Below the pieces are notes generated by a model. That model did not search any database. It saw only the letters and a program-made list of their open reading frames with translations, and was not told the DNA's origin. DNA of 64,000 nt from Pseudomonas sessilinigenes (lineage in GTDB: Bacteria > Pseudomonadota > Gammaproteobacteria > Pseudomonadales > Pseudomonadaceae): the NCBI RefSeq assembly GCF_003850565.1, contig NZ_CP027706.1, positions 1,798,001-1,862,000 on the forward strand, written 5' to 3'. The position numbers were made by a program, and so were the translations under genes. Of the stretch, positions 46,466 to 56,757 are shown piece after piece. Each line of letters starts with the position of its first letter. Position 1 is the first letter of the stretch.

Positions 46466-48019
46466 TCAGGCGATACGGGCCCTCAGGCTGCGCCACAGGG
46501 CGGCGACCATTAGCAGGCTGACCAGCGCCCATCCCCAGGCTTGCTGGTTGGCCAGGCCTTCCTGGTACAGCTGGGGTGCGATGGCCGCACCGATGATGAA
46601 GGTCAGCAGGGCTATCTCGCGACGTGGCACTCGTACTGGCCGGCACACGAATGCCAGCGCCGGCAGCAGCAGGGCGGCACTGGGGAAGCTGCGATAACGC
46701 GGATCGAATACCAGTTCCAGTGCCATCACCGCCGCGGCGAAGCCGGCTGCCGCCAGCCACCAGCCGGCGCGCTTCTCCAGGGTCGTGAAGAGCCGTTGGC
46801 GCCAGCCTTCACGTGGGCTCAGGGCCAGTGCGCAGTGAGCCAGGACCAGCAGGTTCAGACCCAGTAGCAAGGCTGCCCAGGCCCATTCGCCGGCGAAACG
46901 GCTGGTGACTCGCGTCAGTTCTGCGAAGGTACCGATGCTGCAGGCCGCCAGGGCCCCCAGCAATGGCAGCAGTAGGGCGGCTTTGGCGCTGCGGACTCGA
47001 CCGCCGAGTACCAGGGTGCTGGCGAAGATCACCGCTCCCAGTCCCAGCCACAGCGGCCAGAAAGGCAGGTTGGAGACCGGCCCGGCGAGGATGCCCTTGT
47101 CTTGGCGATTGGCATCGAACAGCCCCCAGTAGCCGCCGACTGCCCCTTCGCTGGCGCGCTTCCAGGGTTGGTCGAAGGCCTCGATCAGGTTGTAGTGCCA
47201 GCCGTTCTGTTCTGCCAGGGCGACGAAACCGCGGATGAACCTGGCCTCGTTGACCCGGCTGGGGAGTGCGGTTTCGCGCTGGCGGCCCTCGCTGGGCCAG
47301 CCGGTTTCACCGATCAGTACGTCCTTGGGGGCGAAGCGGTTGCCGAACACCTGGCGTACTTCGGCCACATGATTGAGGGCTACGTCGATGTTCGATGGAT
47401 CGTCTTCCCAGTAGGGCAGCAGGTGGATGGTCAGGAAGTCCACGGCGGGGGCGATTTCGGGATGCTTGAGCCAGAACTCCCAGACGTCGGCGTAGGTCAC
47501 CGGCTGCTTGACGTTGTGCTTGACCTTGAGGATCAGGCGCGCCAGCTGTGGGCCGGTGACCTCCTTGCGCAGCAGCGCTTCATTGCCGACGATCACCGCG
47601 CTGACCACGTCCGGATTGGCGTTGGCTGAGGCGATCAACAGATCGACCTCTTTCTCGCTGTCCACCGGATTGCTGTTGATCCAGGCGCCGATCATCAGCT
47701 TCAGGCCGTGCTTGCGCGCCAGTTCCGGCAAGGCTTCCAGGCCGCTCATGGAGTAGGTGCGGATGCACTCGAAGCGGGTGGCCAGCAGCGCCAGGTCGGC
47801 ATCCATGCGTTCGGGCCGCAGCTTGAATGGCTGGTCGAATGGCGACTGGTCCTTGTCGAACGGGGTGTAGGAGGCGCATTGCAACTTGTGGCTGGCGCTG
47901 GCGACATCCGGCAATTGCACCGGCTGGCCGAGGCCGTACCAGTAGCTGCAGAGGGCGATCAGGCCCAGCAGGCAGGCAAGCAGATAGGCGAGGGCGGGAA
48001 AACGAGGGGTGGCGGGCAT
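46466..48019 (-). CDS. Membrane-bound glycoside hydrolase family 17 protein
   Basis: 517 residues. A signal-anchor (about 8-28) precedes a GH17 beta/alpha barrel (about 45-320) with the acid/base Glu in VIVGNEALLRKE and nucleophile Glu in IGETGWPSEGR. Six or so C-terminal helices (about 325-515) anchor it. Related pseudomonad enzymes act on beta-1,3-glucans, some remodelling cyclic or osmoregulated periplasmic glucans, and the catalytic domain would face the periplasm. The exact substrate is not inferable. Confidence 0.85.
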   Translation of the reverse strand: MPATPRFPALAYLLACLLGLIALCSYWYGLGQPVQLPDVASASHKLQCASYTPFDKDQSPFDQPFKLRPERMDADLALLATRFECIRTYSMSGLEALPELARKHGLKLMIGAWINSNPVDSEKEVDLLIASANANPDVVSAVIVGNEALLRKEVTGPQLARLILKVKHNVKQPVTYADVWEFWLKHPEIAPAVDFLTIHLLPYWEDDPSNIDVALNHVAEVRQVFGNRFAPKDVLIGETGWPSEGRQRETALPSRVNEARFIRGFVALAEQNGWHYNLIEAFDQPWKRASEGAVGGYWGLFDANRQDKGILAGPVSNLPFWPLWLGLGAVIFASTLVLGGRVRSAKAALLLPLLGALAACSIGTFAELTRVTSRFAGEWAWAALLLGLNLLVLAHCALALSPREGWRQRLFTTLEKRAGWWLAAAGFAAAVMALELVFDPRYRSFPSAALLLPALAFVCRPVRVPRREIALLTFIIGAAIAPQLYQEGLANQQAWGWALVSLLMVAALWRSLRARIA

Positions 48020-48349
48020 GGTCAGGCCGTCAGGGGAACGAAGCCCGGCATCTTACCTGCATTCGCCCGCAGCTTGGTGGCCGGCATGATCCAGGCATGC
48101 AAAGTTCGGGCGGACCTGCTGGCCCTGAGAGGCGGATGCTGGCTACTGGCTTTCTGATGTCGCTGCTTGTTGCCTTGAGGTCGCAGCCAGAGCAGGTCGC
48201 GGATGGTGGCGGGTTGATGATCCAGGCATCAGTACTCCGCTGATGATCGAACGCGTTCGCGGTGAGGCGTGACGGAGGCGCCGAGCACCATAACCATACG
48301 TTGATGTGCCCGGCAGCCGCCCGGCACTGCACTTTTCGGGGAAGTAACG
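48020..48349. other. 330-base intergenic region between GH17 and betX genes
   Basis: This holds the divergent control regions for the GH17 gene and betX. Its only notable structure is a 13-base direct repeat, ATGATCCAGGCAT, at 48086-48098 and 48217-48229. No convincing sigma-70 pair or terminator was seen; no plausible ORF. Confidence 0.5.
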
Positions 48350-49198
48350 ATGAAGATGCGACGACTCTTAGGCGTAGGTGCCGCAATGGTACTTGCCCTT
48401 GGCTCCAGCTTGGCCAGCGCCGACAGCAAGACCCTGAGCATCGGCTATGTCGATGGCTGGTCCGATAGCGTGGCGACGACCTACGTGGCCGCGGAGGTGA
48501 TCAAGAAGCTCGGTTATGACGTCAAGCTGCAGGCGGTGGCGACCGGGATCATGTGGCAGGGCGTGGCCACCGGCAAGCTCGATGCGATGCTGTCGGCCTG
48601 GCTGCCGGTGACCCATGGCGAGTACTGGGCCAAGAACAAAGACAAGGTGGTGGACTATGGCCCCAACTTCAAGGACGCCAAGATCGGGCTGATCGTGCCG
48701 GAGTACGTCAAGGCCAAATCCATCGAGGATCTCAAGACCGATACCAGCTTCAAGAGCAAGATCGTGGGTATCGACGCCGGCTCCGGCGTCATGCTCAAGA
48801 CCGACCAGGCGATCAAGGACTACGGGCTGGACTACAAGCTGCAAGCCAGCTCCGGGGCGGCGATGATCGCCGAACTGAGCCGTGCCGAGGAGAAGCAGGA
48901 GTCCATCGCGGTGACGGGCTGGGTGCCGCACTGGATGTTCGCCAAGTGGAAACTGCGCTTTCTCGATGACCCCAAAGGCGTGTATGGCGCCGCTGAAACC
49001 GTCAACAGCATCGGTAGCAAGGATCTGGCGAAGAAGGCGCCGGAGGTGGCAGCGTTCCTGAAGAAGTTCCAGTGGGCTTCGAAAGACGAAATTGGCGAAG
49101 TGATGCTGGCCATCCAGGAGGGCGCCAAGCCTGATGTTGCGGCCAAGGATTGGGTCGGCAAGCACGCTGATCGAGTGGCCGAATGGACGGCTAAATAG
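48350..49198 (+). CDS. betX: Glycine betaine-binding protein BetX-like
   Basis: 282 residues. An OpuAC-type ABC substrate-binding protein with a signal peptide ending near ASA (residue ~24). SIGYVDGWSDSVATTYVAAEV, VATGIMWQGVATGKLDAMLSAWLP and VTGWVPHWMFAKWKLRFLDDP supply the aromatic cage Trp residues for quaternary amines. In P. aeruginosa the betX gene lies directly beside the yjcH-actP pair, the same order as here. The transporter it serves (CbcWV) is not in the window. Confidence 0.9.
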   Translation: MKMRRLLGVGAAMVLALGSSLASADSKTLSIGYVDGWSDSVATTYVAAEVIKKLGYDVKLQAVATGIMWQGVATGKLDAMLSAWLPVTHGEYWAKNKDKVVDYGPNFKDAKIGLIVPEYVKAKSIEDLKTDTSFKSKIVGIDAGSGVMLKTDQAIKDYGLDYKLQASSGAAMIAELSRAEEKQESIAVTGWVPHWMFAKWKLRFLDDPKGVYGAAETVNSIGSKDLAKKAPEVAAFLKKFQWASKDEIGEVMLAIQEGAKPDVAAKDWVGKHADRVAEWTAK

Positions 49199-49226
49199 CA
49201 GCGCAGCGTCTATATCAAGGGTCTCG

Positions 49227-49266
49227 GGGCCATTCGCGGCAAAGTCGCGGATGGCCCTGTTTTTTT
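49227..49266 (+). terminator. Intrinsic terminator after betX
   Basis: A 12-bp stem (49227-49238 with 49246-49257, one G-T wobble) with a 7-base loop is followed by TG and seven T residues (49260-49266). It separates betX from yjcH-actP. Confidence 0.88.
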
Positions 49267-49388
49267 GCGGGGGAGAATTGGCGCGGGGGTTAATGTCGTT
49301 CTAATACTAAGGTCGTCTAGAACCTGCCGGATAGCCGCATAGAGTGGATTAGGTTCCACCTAAAATCTGTGCTGCGAGGATAAAAACA

Positions 49389-49700
49389 ATGAACGACAGC
49401 ATTTACCTCTCGATTCAAAACAGCCCGCGTTTCAAGGAGCTGGTCAGCAAGCGGGAGCGGTTCGCCTGGATTCTTTCGGCGATCATGCTTGGGCTTTACT
49501 CGGCTTTCATTCTGCTGATCGCCTACGGGCCCCAGATCCTGGGGGCCAAGCTCAGTCCTACCTCTTCCATCACCTGGGGCATCCCCATCGGCGTTGGCTT
49601 GATTGTCTCGGCCTTCATCTTGACGGCCATCTATGTGCGGCGCGCCAACGGTGAGTTCGACGAGCTGAACAAGGCGATCCTGAAGGAGGCTCAGCAATGA
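49389..49700 (+). CDS. yjcH: DUF485 protein YjcH, acetate permease partner
   Basis: 103 residues with two membrane helices (about 26-48 and 62-80). The DUF485 signature [20 protein letters not shown] is present. It is always next to actP, overlapping it here by four bases (ATGA), and probably assists the symporter. Confidence 0.93.
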   Translation: MNDSIYLSIQNSPRFKELVSKRERFAWILSAIMLGLYSAFILLIAYGPQILGAKLSPTSSITWGIPIGVGLIVSAFILTAIYVRRANGEFDELNKAILKEAQQ

Positions 49701-51355
49701 TCCGCCGTCTATTCGCTGCACTCGGCCTTGCCGCGTTCGCCCCGGCCCTATGGGCCGCTGACGCCCTGACGGGCGAGGTCCACAAGCAACCCCTCAACGT
49801 ATCGGCGATCGTGATGTTCGTGGTGTTCGTCGGTGCCACCTTGTGCATCACCTACTGGGCTTCCAAGCGCAACAAGTCGGCCGCCGACTACTATGCGGCG
49901 GGTGGCAAGATCACCGGTTTCCAGAATGGCCTGGCGATTGCGGGCGACTACATGTCGGCGGCGTCCTTCCTGGGGATTTCCGCCCTGGTGTTCACCTCCG
50001 GCTATGACGGGCTGATCTACTCCATCGGCTTTTTGGTGGGCTGGCCGATCATTCTGTTCCTGATCGCCGAGCGCTTGCGCAACCTGGGCAAGTACACCTT
50101 TGCCGACGTGGCGTCCTATCGCCTCGGGCAGACCCAGATCCGCACCTTGTCGGCCTGTGGTTCGCTGGTGGTGGTGGCGTTCTACCTGATTGCGCAGATG
50201 GTGGGTGCCGGCAAGCTGATCCAGTTGCTGTTCGGCCTCGACTACCACGTCGCAGTGATCCTGGTGGGCATCCTGATGTGCCTGTACGTATTGTTCGGCG
50301 GCATGCTGGCCACCACCTGGGTGCAGATCATCAAGGCGGTCCTGCTGCTCTCCGGCGCGTCGTTCATGGCCTTGATGGTGATGAAGCACGTCAATTTCGA
50401 TTTCAACACGCTGTTCTCCGAAGCAATCAAGGTCCACCCCAAGGGTGAGGCGATCATGAGCCCGGGCGGCCTGGTGAAGGATCCGATCTCTGCGTTCTCG
50501 CTGGGCCTGGCGCTGATGTTCGGTACTGCGGGCCTGCCGCATATCCTGATGCGCTTCTTCACCGTGAGCGATGCTAAGGAAGCCCGCAAGAGCGTGCTCT
50601 ATGCCACCGGTTTCATCGGTTACTTCTACATCCTGACCTTCATCATCGGTTTTGGCGCGATCCTGCTGGTGAGTACCAATCCAGACTTCAAGGATGCCGC
50701 GGGCGCCTTGCTGGGCGGTAACAACATGGCGGCGGTGCACCTGGCCAATGCCGTGGGTGGCAGCGTGTTCCTGGGCTTCATCTCGGCGGTGGCCTTTGCC
50801 ACTATCCTGGCGGTGGTTGCCGGCTTGACCCTGGCAGGCGCTTCGGCGGTCTCCCATGACCTGTACGCCAGCGTGCTCAAGAAGGGCAAGGCCAACGAGA
50901 AAGACGAGATCCGCGTGTCCAAGATCACCACGGTGACCCTGGGTGTGCTGGCCATCGGCCTGGGCATTCTGTTCGAGAGCCAGAACATCGCCTTCATGGT
51001 GGGCCTGGCGTTCTCCATCGCGGCCAGTTGCAACTTCCCGGTGCTGCTGCTTTCCATGTACTGGAAGAAGCTGACCACCCGTGGTGCCATGATCGGTGGC
51101 TGGATGGGGCTGATAAGCGCAGTGGCGCTGATGATCCTCGGTCCGACCATCTGGGTGCAGATCCTGCATCACGAGAAGCCGATCTATCCGTATGAGTACC
51201 CGGCGTTGTTCTCGATGCTTATCGCCTTCGTTGGTATCTGGTTCTTCTCCATCACCGACAAGTCGGCCTCTGCGGCCAACGAAAGGGCGTTGTTCTTCCC
51301 GCAGTTCGTGCGTTCGCAAACCGGTCTGGGTGCCAGTGGTGCGGTATCGCACTAA
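49697..51355 (+). CDS. actP: Cation/acetate symporter ActP (YjcG)
   Basis: 552 residues, sodium:solute symporter family, 13-14 membrane helices after an N-terminal signal-like segment. [31 protein letters not shown] is the signature region (shown by its parts; core [13 protein letters not shown]). It takes up acetate and other short-chain acids. It follows yjcH in one operon and ends before a strong terminator. Confidence 0.94.
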   Translation: MIRRLFAALGLAAFAPALWAADALTGEVHKQPLNVSAIVMFVVFVGATLCITYWASKRNKSAADYYAAGGKITGFQNGLAIAGDYMSAASFLGISALVFTSGYDGLIYSIGFLVGWPIILFLIAERLRNLGKYTFADVASYRLGQTQIRTLSACGSLVVVAFYLIAQMVGAGKLIQLLFGLDYHVAVILVGILMCLYVLFGGMLATTWVQIIKAVLLLSGASFMALMVMKHVNFDFNTLFSEAIKVHPKGEAIMSPGGLVKDPISAFSLGLALMFGTAGLPHILMRFFTVSDAKEARKSVLYATGFIGYFYILTFIIGFGAILLVSTNPDFKDAAGALLGGNNMAAVHLANAVGGSVFLGFISAVAFATILAVVAGLTLAGASAVSHDLYASVLKKGKANEKDEIRVSKITTVTLGVLAIGLGILFESQNIAFMVGLAFSIAASCNFPVLLLSMYWKKLTTRGAMIGGWMGLISAVALMILGPTIWVQILHHEKPIYPYEYPALFSMLIAFVGIWFFSITDKSASAANERALFFPQFVRSQTGLGASGAVSH

Positions 51356-51400
51356 GCGGTCTCCGACGTTCGGCTTCTATATAGAGGCAAAGTGATGGCG

Positions 51401-51432
51401 AAATGCCCTGGTCGAAAGGCCGGGGCATTTTT
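51401..51432 (+). terminator. Intrinsic terminator after actP
   Basis: AAATGCCCTGG (51401-51411) pairs with 51420-51430, an 11-bp stem with one G-T wobble, followed by T residues to 51432. Confidence 0.88.
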
Positions 51433-51544
51433 CATTGCCCGGGAAATGACCGCAGGGTTGTGGTGTGGTGTGAGGGGATGGCTCGATGCCAGGGCTTGGT
51501 GGTCGTGACGGCGAAGTGGCTTTATGCAAAGGCAGGGCAGGGGC

Positions 51545-51577
51545 AAAAAAATACGGCCTCTGAACAGAGGCCGTATT
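51545..51577 (-). terminator. Intrinsic terminator after gltA
   Basis: On the minus strand a perfect 12-bp stem (51566-51577 with 51550-51561, loop of 4) is followed by a run of T residues (51545-51550). It lies 34 bases past the gltA stop and is a strong, textbook terminator. Confidence 0.93.
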
Positions 51578-51611
51578 CGATGGAGCTAAGAACGGTAGTG
51601 CAAGGCCGGTC

Positions 51612-52901
51612 TTACTTGCGGTCTTCCAGCTTGGTGATGTCGCGCGACTCGTAGCCGGTGTACAGCTGGCGAGGACGGCCGATCTTGTAGGGGCTGGAGA
51701 GCATTTCTTTCCAGTGCGAGATCCAGCCGACGGTACGCGCCAGGGCGAAGATCACGGTGAACATGCTGGTTGGAATGCCGATGGCCTTGAGGATGATCCC
51801 CGAATAGAAGTCGACGTTCGGGTACAGCGAGCGTTCGATGAAGTACGGGTCGGTCAGGGCGATCTCTTCCAGGCGCATGGCCAGTTGGAGTTGTGGATCG
51901 TTGTTGATGCCCAGTTCCTTGAGTACTTCGTCGCAGGTCTGCTTCATCACGGTGGCGCGAGGGTCGCGGTTCTTGTACACGCGGTGACCGAAGCCCATGA
52001 GCTTGAACGGGTCGTTCTTGTCCTTGGCCTTGGCGATGAACTTGTCGATGTTCGAGACATCGCCGATTTCATCGAGCATGGTCAGCACGGCTTCGTTGGC
52101 GCCGCCGTGAGCCGGGCCCCAGAGTGCTGCGATGCCGGCAGCGATACAGGCGAACGGGTTGGCGCCCGAAGAGCCTGCCAGGCGTACGGTGGAGGTGGAG
52201 GCGTTCTGCTCGTGGTCGGCGTGGAGGATGAAGATCCGGTCCATTGCCTTGGCCAGTACCGGGCTGATCGGTTTGATCTCGCACGGGGTGTTGAACATCA
52301 TGTGCAGGAAGTTTTCCGCGTACGACAGGTCGTTGCGCGGGTACATCATCGGCTGGCCCATGGAGTACTTGTAGACCATCGCTGCCAGGGTCGGCATCTT
52401 GGCAACCAGGCGCACGGCGGAAATCTCGCGGTGCTGCGGGTTATTGATGTCCAGGGAGTCGTGGTAGAACGCCGAGAGTGCACCGACTACGCCGCACATG
52501 ACCGCCATCGGGTGGGCATCACGACGGAAACCGTTGAAGAAGCTCTTCAGCTGCTCGTGAACCATGGTGTGGTTCTTCACGGTGCTGACGAACTGGGCCT
52601 TCTGCTCGGCATTCGGCAGTTCGCCGTTGAGCAGCAGGTAGCAGGTTTCCAGGTAGTCCGACTTTTCAGCCAGTTGTTCGATCGGGTAGCCGCGATGCAG
52701 CAGGATACCCTGGTCGCCGTCGATGTAGGTGATCTTCGACTCGCAGGAGGCGGTCGACATGAAACCCGGGTCAAAAGTGAAGCGGCCCGTGGCCGTCAGG
52801 CCCCGAACATCGATTACATCGGGACCAACGGTGCCGGTTAAAATGGGCAGCTCGACGGGGGCTGCGCCCTCGATGATCAACTGCGCTTTTTTGTCAGCCA
52901 T
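51612..52901 (-). CDS. gltA: Citrate synthase (type II)
   Basis: 429 residues, the hexameric NADH-sensitive type of gammaproteobacteria. Catalytic His residues lie in GPAHGGAN and the oxaloacetate site [35 protein letters not shown] is the first-site segment. It condenses acetyl-CoA with oxaloacetate, the entry to the TCA cycle. ATG 52901 is preceded by the promoter at 52960-52987 and the gene is divergent from sdhCDAB. Confidence 0.97.
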   Translation of the reverse strand: MADKKAQLIIEGAAPVELPILTGTVGPDVIDVRGLTATGRFTFDPGFMSTASCESKITYIDGDQGILLHRGYPIEQLAEKSDYLETCYLLLNGELPNAEQKAQFVSTVKNHTMVHEQLKSFFNGFRRDAHPMAVMCGVVGALSAFYHDSLDINNPQHREISAVRLVAKMPTLAAMVYKYSMGQPMMYPRNDLSYAENFLHMMFNTPCEIKPISPVLAKAMDRIFILHADHEQNASTSTVRLAGSSGANPFACIAAGIAALWGPAHGGANEAVLTMLDEIGDVSNIDKFIAKAKDKNDPFKLMGFGHRVYKNRDPRATVMKQTCDEVLKELGINNDPQLQLAMRLEEIALTDPYFIERSLYPNVDFYSGIILKAIGIPTSMFTVIFALARTVGWISHWKEMLSSPYKIGRPRQLYTGYESRDITKLEDRK

Positions 52902-52959
52902 GTGGCCTCCTATTTATGCTTGAAATCATCAGACAGACCCCCCACGCAGGGCCCGCACC

Positions 52960-52987
52960 ACTATAGTGAGATAAATCCGAATGTCAA
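52960..52987 (-). promoter_or_regulatory. Sigma-70 promoter of gltA
   Basis: Read on the minus strand: TTGACA (52982-52987), 16-base spacer, TATAGT (52960-52965). Perfect -35 and strong -10. The transcript would start near 52953 and have a ~52-base leader. Confidence 0.85.
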
Positions 52988-53101
52988 TTTGCCTAAAGTC
53001 TTGTCCCAGAAGGCTTTGGGAGGGATTTTTTAGCGAAATTCACTGCCATTTACGCCTTTTATGAAGGTAACGCAATCAGCTATTAGGGGAAGGTGTTTGC
53101 G

Positions 53102-53130
53102 TTGTCATTAGTAGCCTAACTGTCTATACT
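53102..53130 (+). promoter_or_regulatory. Sigma-70 promoter of sdhCDAB
   Basis: TTGTCA (53102-53107), 17-base spacer, TATACT (53125-53130). The start point would be near 53137, with a 128-base leader to sdhC. Confidence 0.82.
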
Positions 53131-53264
53131 CGGCCACCGACCGCCATGGGCTTCTGGGCCCGTTTTGATGGGGGTCGCACTCCCTGGGTGGTGGTTACCT
53201 GACCAGTGCACTCCCCAACAACTTTGCCCTGATTGTTAGGGGCTCTTCAGTGTGAAAAAAAGCC

Positions 53265-53639
53265 GTGAATAGCCAACGACCTGTAAACCTAGACCTAAGG
53301 ACCATCAAACTCCCCATTACCGGCGTTACGTCGTTTCTCCACCGTGTTTCCGGCATCATTCTCTTCCTGGGCATCGGCATCATGCTGTACGCATTGAGCA
53401 AGTCCCTGGGCTCCGAGGAAGGTTATGCCGAGGTGAAGGCGTGCTTGACCAGTCCGCTGGCCAAATTCGTTGCATGGGGCCTCCTGTCCGCCTTGCTGTA
53501 CCACCTGGTGGCGGGTGTACGCCATCTGATTATGGACATGGGCATCGGTGAGACGCTGGAAGGCGGCAAGCTGGGCTCGAAAATCGTTATCGCCGTATCC
53601 GTGGTGGTAATCGTTCTGGCGGGAGTTTGGATATGGTAA
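53265..53639 (+). CDS. sdhC: Succinate dehydrogenase cytochrome b subunit SdhC
   Basis: 124 residues from GTG 53265 (NSQRPVNLDLRTIKLP is the conserved start). Three membrane helices. HRVSGIILF supplies the quinone-site residues and the heme ligand lies in LYHLVAGVRHLIMD. With SdhD it anchors SdhAB and passes electrons to ubiquinone. Its stop overlaps the sdhD ATG region. Confidence 0.95.
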   Translation: MNSQRPVNLDLRTIKLPITGVTSFLHRVSGIILFLGIGIMLYALSKSLGSEEGYAEVKACLTSPLAKFVAWGLLSALLYHLVAGVRHLIMDMGIGETLEGGKLGSKIVIAVSVVVIVLAGVWIW

Positions 53640-54001
53640 CCAGCGTTACGAACCTGTCGCGTTCAGGCCTTTATGACTGGATGGCGCAGCGTGTGTCTGC
53701 GGTCGTTCTCGCGGCTTATTTCATTTTCCTGATCGGATACCTCGTAGCGAATCCGGGCATTGACTACACCCAGTGGCATGGCCTGTTCGCAAACAACTGG
53801 ATGCGTATCTTCAGTCTGCTGGCCATGGTGGCCCTGGGCGCTCACGCCTGGGTCGGCATGTGGACTATCTCGACTGACTACCTGACGCATATGGCGCTGG
53901 GCAAGTCGGCGACAGCAGTACGTTTCCTTTTCCAGGCAGTATGCGGCGTCGCAATGTTCGCTTACTTCGTCTGGGGTGTGCAGATTCTCTGGGGTATCTG
54001 A
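53633..54001 (+). CDS. sdhD: Succinate dehydrogenase membrane subunit SdhD
   Basis: 122 residues, three membrane helices. DWMAQRVSAVVLAAYFIF and the ALGAHAWVGMWTISTDYL helix are SdhD family features. ATG 53633 overlaps the last codons of sdhC. sdhA follows after 3 bases. Confidence 0.94.
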   Translation: MVTSVTNLSRSGLYDWMAQRVSAVVLAAYFIFLIGYLVANPGIDYTQWHGLFANNWMRIFSLLAMVALGAHAWVGMWTISTDYLTHMALGKSATAVRFLFQAVCGVAMFAYFVWGVQILWGI

Positions 54002-54004
54002 TTC

Positions 54005-55777
54005 ATGGCTAACATTCCAACCATTTCTTTCGACGCCATCATCATTGGCGGCGGCGGCGCTGGCATGCGTGCTGCGCTGCAGCTGGCCCAGGGCGGCCAT
54101 AAAACCGCGGTGATCACCAAGGTTTTCCCGACTCGTTCGCACACTGTATCTGCCCAGGGTGGCATCACCTGCGCGATCGCCTCGGCGGATCCGAACGATG
54201 ACTGGCGCTGGCACATGTACGATACCGTCAAGGGTTCCGACTACATCGGCGACCAGGACGCTATCGAGTACATGTGTCAGGAAGGTCCGGCTGCGGTCTT
54301 CGAGCTGGATCACATGGGCCTGCCGTTCTCCCGCACCGAAACCGGTCGTATCTACCAGCGTCCTTTCGGCGGTCAGTCCAAGGACTACGGCAAGGGTGGC
54401 CAGGCTGCCCGTACCTGCGCTGCTTCCGACCGTACCGGTCACGCACTGCTGCACACCCTGTATCAGGGCAACCTGAAAGCCGGTACCACTTTCCTCAACG
54501 AGTACTACGCAGTTGACCTGGTGAAGAACCAGGACGGCGCATTCGTTGGTGTGATCGCGATCTGCATCGAAACCGGCGAGACCCTGTACATCAAGTCCAA
54601 GGCCACCGTTCTGGCCACCGGCGGTGCGGGCCGTATCTACGCCTCCACCACCAACGCCCTGATCAACACCGGCGACGGCGTGGGCATGGCCCTGCGTGCT
54701 GGCGTTCCGGTGCAAGACATCGAGATGTGGCAGTTCCACCCGACCGGCATCGCCGGCGCCGGTGTACTGGTAACCGAAGGTTGCCGTGGTGAAGGTGGTT
54801 ACCTGATCAACAAGCACGGCGAGCGTTTCATGGAGCGTTATGCTCCTAACGCCAAAGACCTGGCGGGCCGCGACGTAGTGGCGCGTTCCATGGTCAAGGA
54901 AATCATCGCTGGCAACGGCTGTGGCCCTAATGGCGACCATGTGATGCTCAAGCTGGATCACCTGGGCGAGGAAGTGCTGCACAGCCGCCTGCCTGGTATC
55001 TGCGAGCTGTCCAAGACCTTCGCCCACGTCGACCCTGTCGTCGCTCCGGTGCCGGTCGTTCCTACCTGCCACTACATGATGGGCGGCGTTGCCACCAACA
55101 TCCATGGCCAGGCCATCACTCAGAACGCCGCTGGCGAAGACACCATCATCCCTGGCCTGTTCGCAGTGGGTGAAGTGGCTTGCGTATCGGTACACGGTGC
55201 CAACCGCCTGGGCGGCAACTCGCTGCTCGACCTGGTGGTATTCGGTCGTGCGGCTGGCCTGCACCTGGAAAAAGCGCTGACCGACGGTATCGAATACCGC
55301 GATGCCAGCGATACCGATGTGGACGTTGCACTGAACCGCCTGGCCAAGCTCAACGAGCGCACCACCGGCGAAGACGTCGCTACCCTGCGTCGCGAGCTGC
55401 AGAGCTGCATGCAGAACTACTTCGGTGTATTCCGTACCGGCGAATACATGCAGAAGGGTATTGCCCAATTGGCCGATCTGCGCGAACGCATCGCCAACGT
55501 CAAGATCAACGACAAGTCTCAAGCTTTCAACACTGCGCGTATCGAAGCACTTGAGCTGCAGAACCTGCTGGAAGTGGCCGAAGCCACTGCCATCGCTGCC
55601 GAAGTGCGCAAAGAGTCCCGCGGCGCTCACGCCCGTGAAGACTTTGAAGACCGTGACGACGAAAACTGGCTGTGCCACACCCTGTACTTCCCGGGTGAGA
55701 AGCGCGTTGCCAAGCGTGCGGTCAACTTCTCGCCGAAGACTGTTCCGACTTTCGAACCAAAAGTCCGGACTTACTAA
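54005..55777 (+). CDS. sdhA: Succinate dehydrogenase flavoprotein SdhA
   Basis: 590 residues. It oxidises succinate to fumarate. The FAD dinucleotide motif GGGGAG starts at 15, and covalent FAD-His is H46 in [12 protein letters not shown]. Active-site [11 protein letters not shown] and the [14 protein letters not shown] motif are present. The gene lies between sdhD and sdhB with 3-base and 12-base spacers. Confidence 0.98.
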   Translation: MANIPTISFDAIIIGGGGAGMRAALQLAQGGHKTAVITKVFPTRSHTVSAQGGITCAIASADPNDDWRWHMYDTVKGSDYIGDQDAIEYMCQEGPAAVFELDHMGLPFSRTETGRIYQRPFGGQSKDYGKGGQAARTCAASDRTGHALLHTLYQGNLKAGTTFLNEYYAVDLVKNQDGAFVGVIAICIETGETLYIKSKATVLATGGAGRIYASTTNALINTGDGVGMALRAGVPVQDIEMWQFHPTGIAGAGVLVTEGCRGEGGYLINKHGERFMERYAPNAKDLAGRDVVARSMVKEIIAGNGCGPNGDHVMLKLDHLGEEVLHSRLPGICELSKTFAHVDPVVAPVPVVPTCHYMMGGVATNIHGQAITQNAAGEDTIIPGLFAVGEVACVSVHGANRLGGNSLLDLVVFGRAAGLHLEKALTDGIEYRDASDTDVDVALNRLAKLNERTTGEDVATLRRELQSCMQNYFGVFRTGEYMQKGIAQLADLRERIANVKINDKSQAFNTARIEALELQNLLEVAEATAIAAEVRKESRGAHAREDFEDRDDENWLCHTLYFPGEKRVAKRAVNFSPKTVPTFEPKVRTY

Positions 55778-55789
55778 AGGGTGATCGAT

Positions 55790-56494
55790 ATGTTGCAAGT
55801 TGAAGTTTATCGTTACAACCCTGACACCGACTCGGCTCCGAAAACCCAGGTTTTCCAGGTCGACACCGGTGGCAAGGACTTGATGGTGCTGGACGTGCTG
55901 GCCCTGATCAAAGAGCAGGACGAGGGGTTCTCCTACCGTCGCTCCTGCCGTGAAGGCGTTTGCGGTTCCGACGGCATGAACATCAACGGCAAGAACGGCC
56001 TGGCGTGCATCACGCCGCTGTCCGCCGTGGTCAAGAAGAACAAGCTGGTGATTCGTCCTCTGCCAGGTCTGCCGGTTATCCGTGACCTGGTCGTCGATAT
56101 GAGCATCTTCTACAAGCAATACGAGAAGGTGAAGCCATTCCTGCAGAACGATACTCCGGCCCCGGCCATCGAGCGTCTGCAGTCGCCGGAAGAGCGTGAG
56201 AAGCTCGATGGTCTGTACGAGTGCATCCTGTGCGCTTGCTGCTCGACCTCTTGCCCATCCTTCTGGTGGAACCCCGACAAGTTCCTGGGTCCAGCCGCTC
56301 TGCTGCAAGCCTATCGCTTCCTGGCAGACAGCCGCGACACCAAGACTTCAGAGCGTCTGGCTTCGCTGGATGACCCGTTCAGCGTATTCCGCTGCCGGGG
56401 CATCATGAACTGCGTCAACGTTTGTCCGAAAGGCCTGAACCCGACTAAGGCCATCGGTCACATTCGTAACATGCTTCTGCAAAGCGGCGTGTGA
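55790..56494 (+). CDS. sdhB: Succinate dehydrogenase iron-sulfur subunit SdhB
   Basis: 234 residues. 2Fe-2S ligands are in CREGVCGSDGMNINGKNGLAC, the 4Fe-4S in CILCACCSTSC and the 3Fe-4S in CRGIMNCVNVCPKG. I chose ATG 55790 (MLQVEVYRYNP, with AAGGG at a good distance) over the in-frame GTG at 55781. Confidence 0.97.
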   Translation: MLQVEVYRYNPDTDSAPKTQVFQVDTGGKDLMVLDVLALIKEQDEGFSYRRSCREGVCGSDGMNINGKNGLACITPLSAVVKKNKLVIRPLPGLPVIRDLVVDMSIFYKQYEKVKPFLQNDTPAPAIERLQSPEEREKLDGLYECILCACCSTSCPSFWWNPDKFLGPAALLQAYRFLADSRDTKTSERLASLDDPFSVFRCRGIMNCVNVCPKGLNPTKAIGHIRNMLLQSGV

Positions 56495-56532
56495 TTCAGC
56501 TGTTGTACCTGTAGGACCGCTGTACCGTAAAA

Positions 56533-56564
56533 GCCAGGGCGCGGGCTTCAACCCGCGTCATGGC
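56533..56564 (+). other. Hairpin in the sdhB-sucA spacer
   Basis: CGCGGG/CCCGCG (56540-56557) with loop CTTCAA, extended by GCCA/TGGC at the outside. No T-tract. It may attenuate or process the sdh-suc transcript. Confidence 0.45.
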
Positions 56565-56757
56565 TCTAACCTGAGCAGTAGCTTACAAAGTGGCTGCTCT
56601 ATATTTTTGAAGAAATGAGACAAGCAGGGGCATCCGGGCTGGTACCCGGACTATCAGCGTGATCCTAAGTGGCTTGTTTTGGTCGCTGCATTCGGACTTC
56701 TGCAAGCTTGCTCGGTGTCGTCGCCGGTGGTGTTCCCCTAACCGAGGGTGACCAAGC

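Larger units (their letters stand above)
52902..53264. other. Divergent gltA / sdhC control region
   Basis: 363 bases without a gene. It holds a gltA promoter (52960-52987) and an sdh promoter (53102-53130), each with near-consensus sigma-70 hexamers. The remaining ~128-base sdh leader contains C/G-rich direct repeats around CACTCCC (53177-53184 and 53209-53216), which could be a small-RNA or translation-control target. No ORF. Confidence 0.7.

Noticed and set aside
48086-48229. Attachment-site pair from the 13-base direct repeat
   Set aside because: Only 131 bp of non-coding sequence lies between the copies, with no mobile gene.
53663-56308. An 881-codon minus-strand open frame across sdhDAB
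   Set aside because: Antisense shadow of sdh genes whose products are certain.
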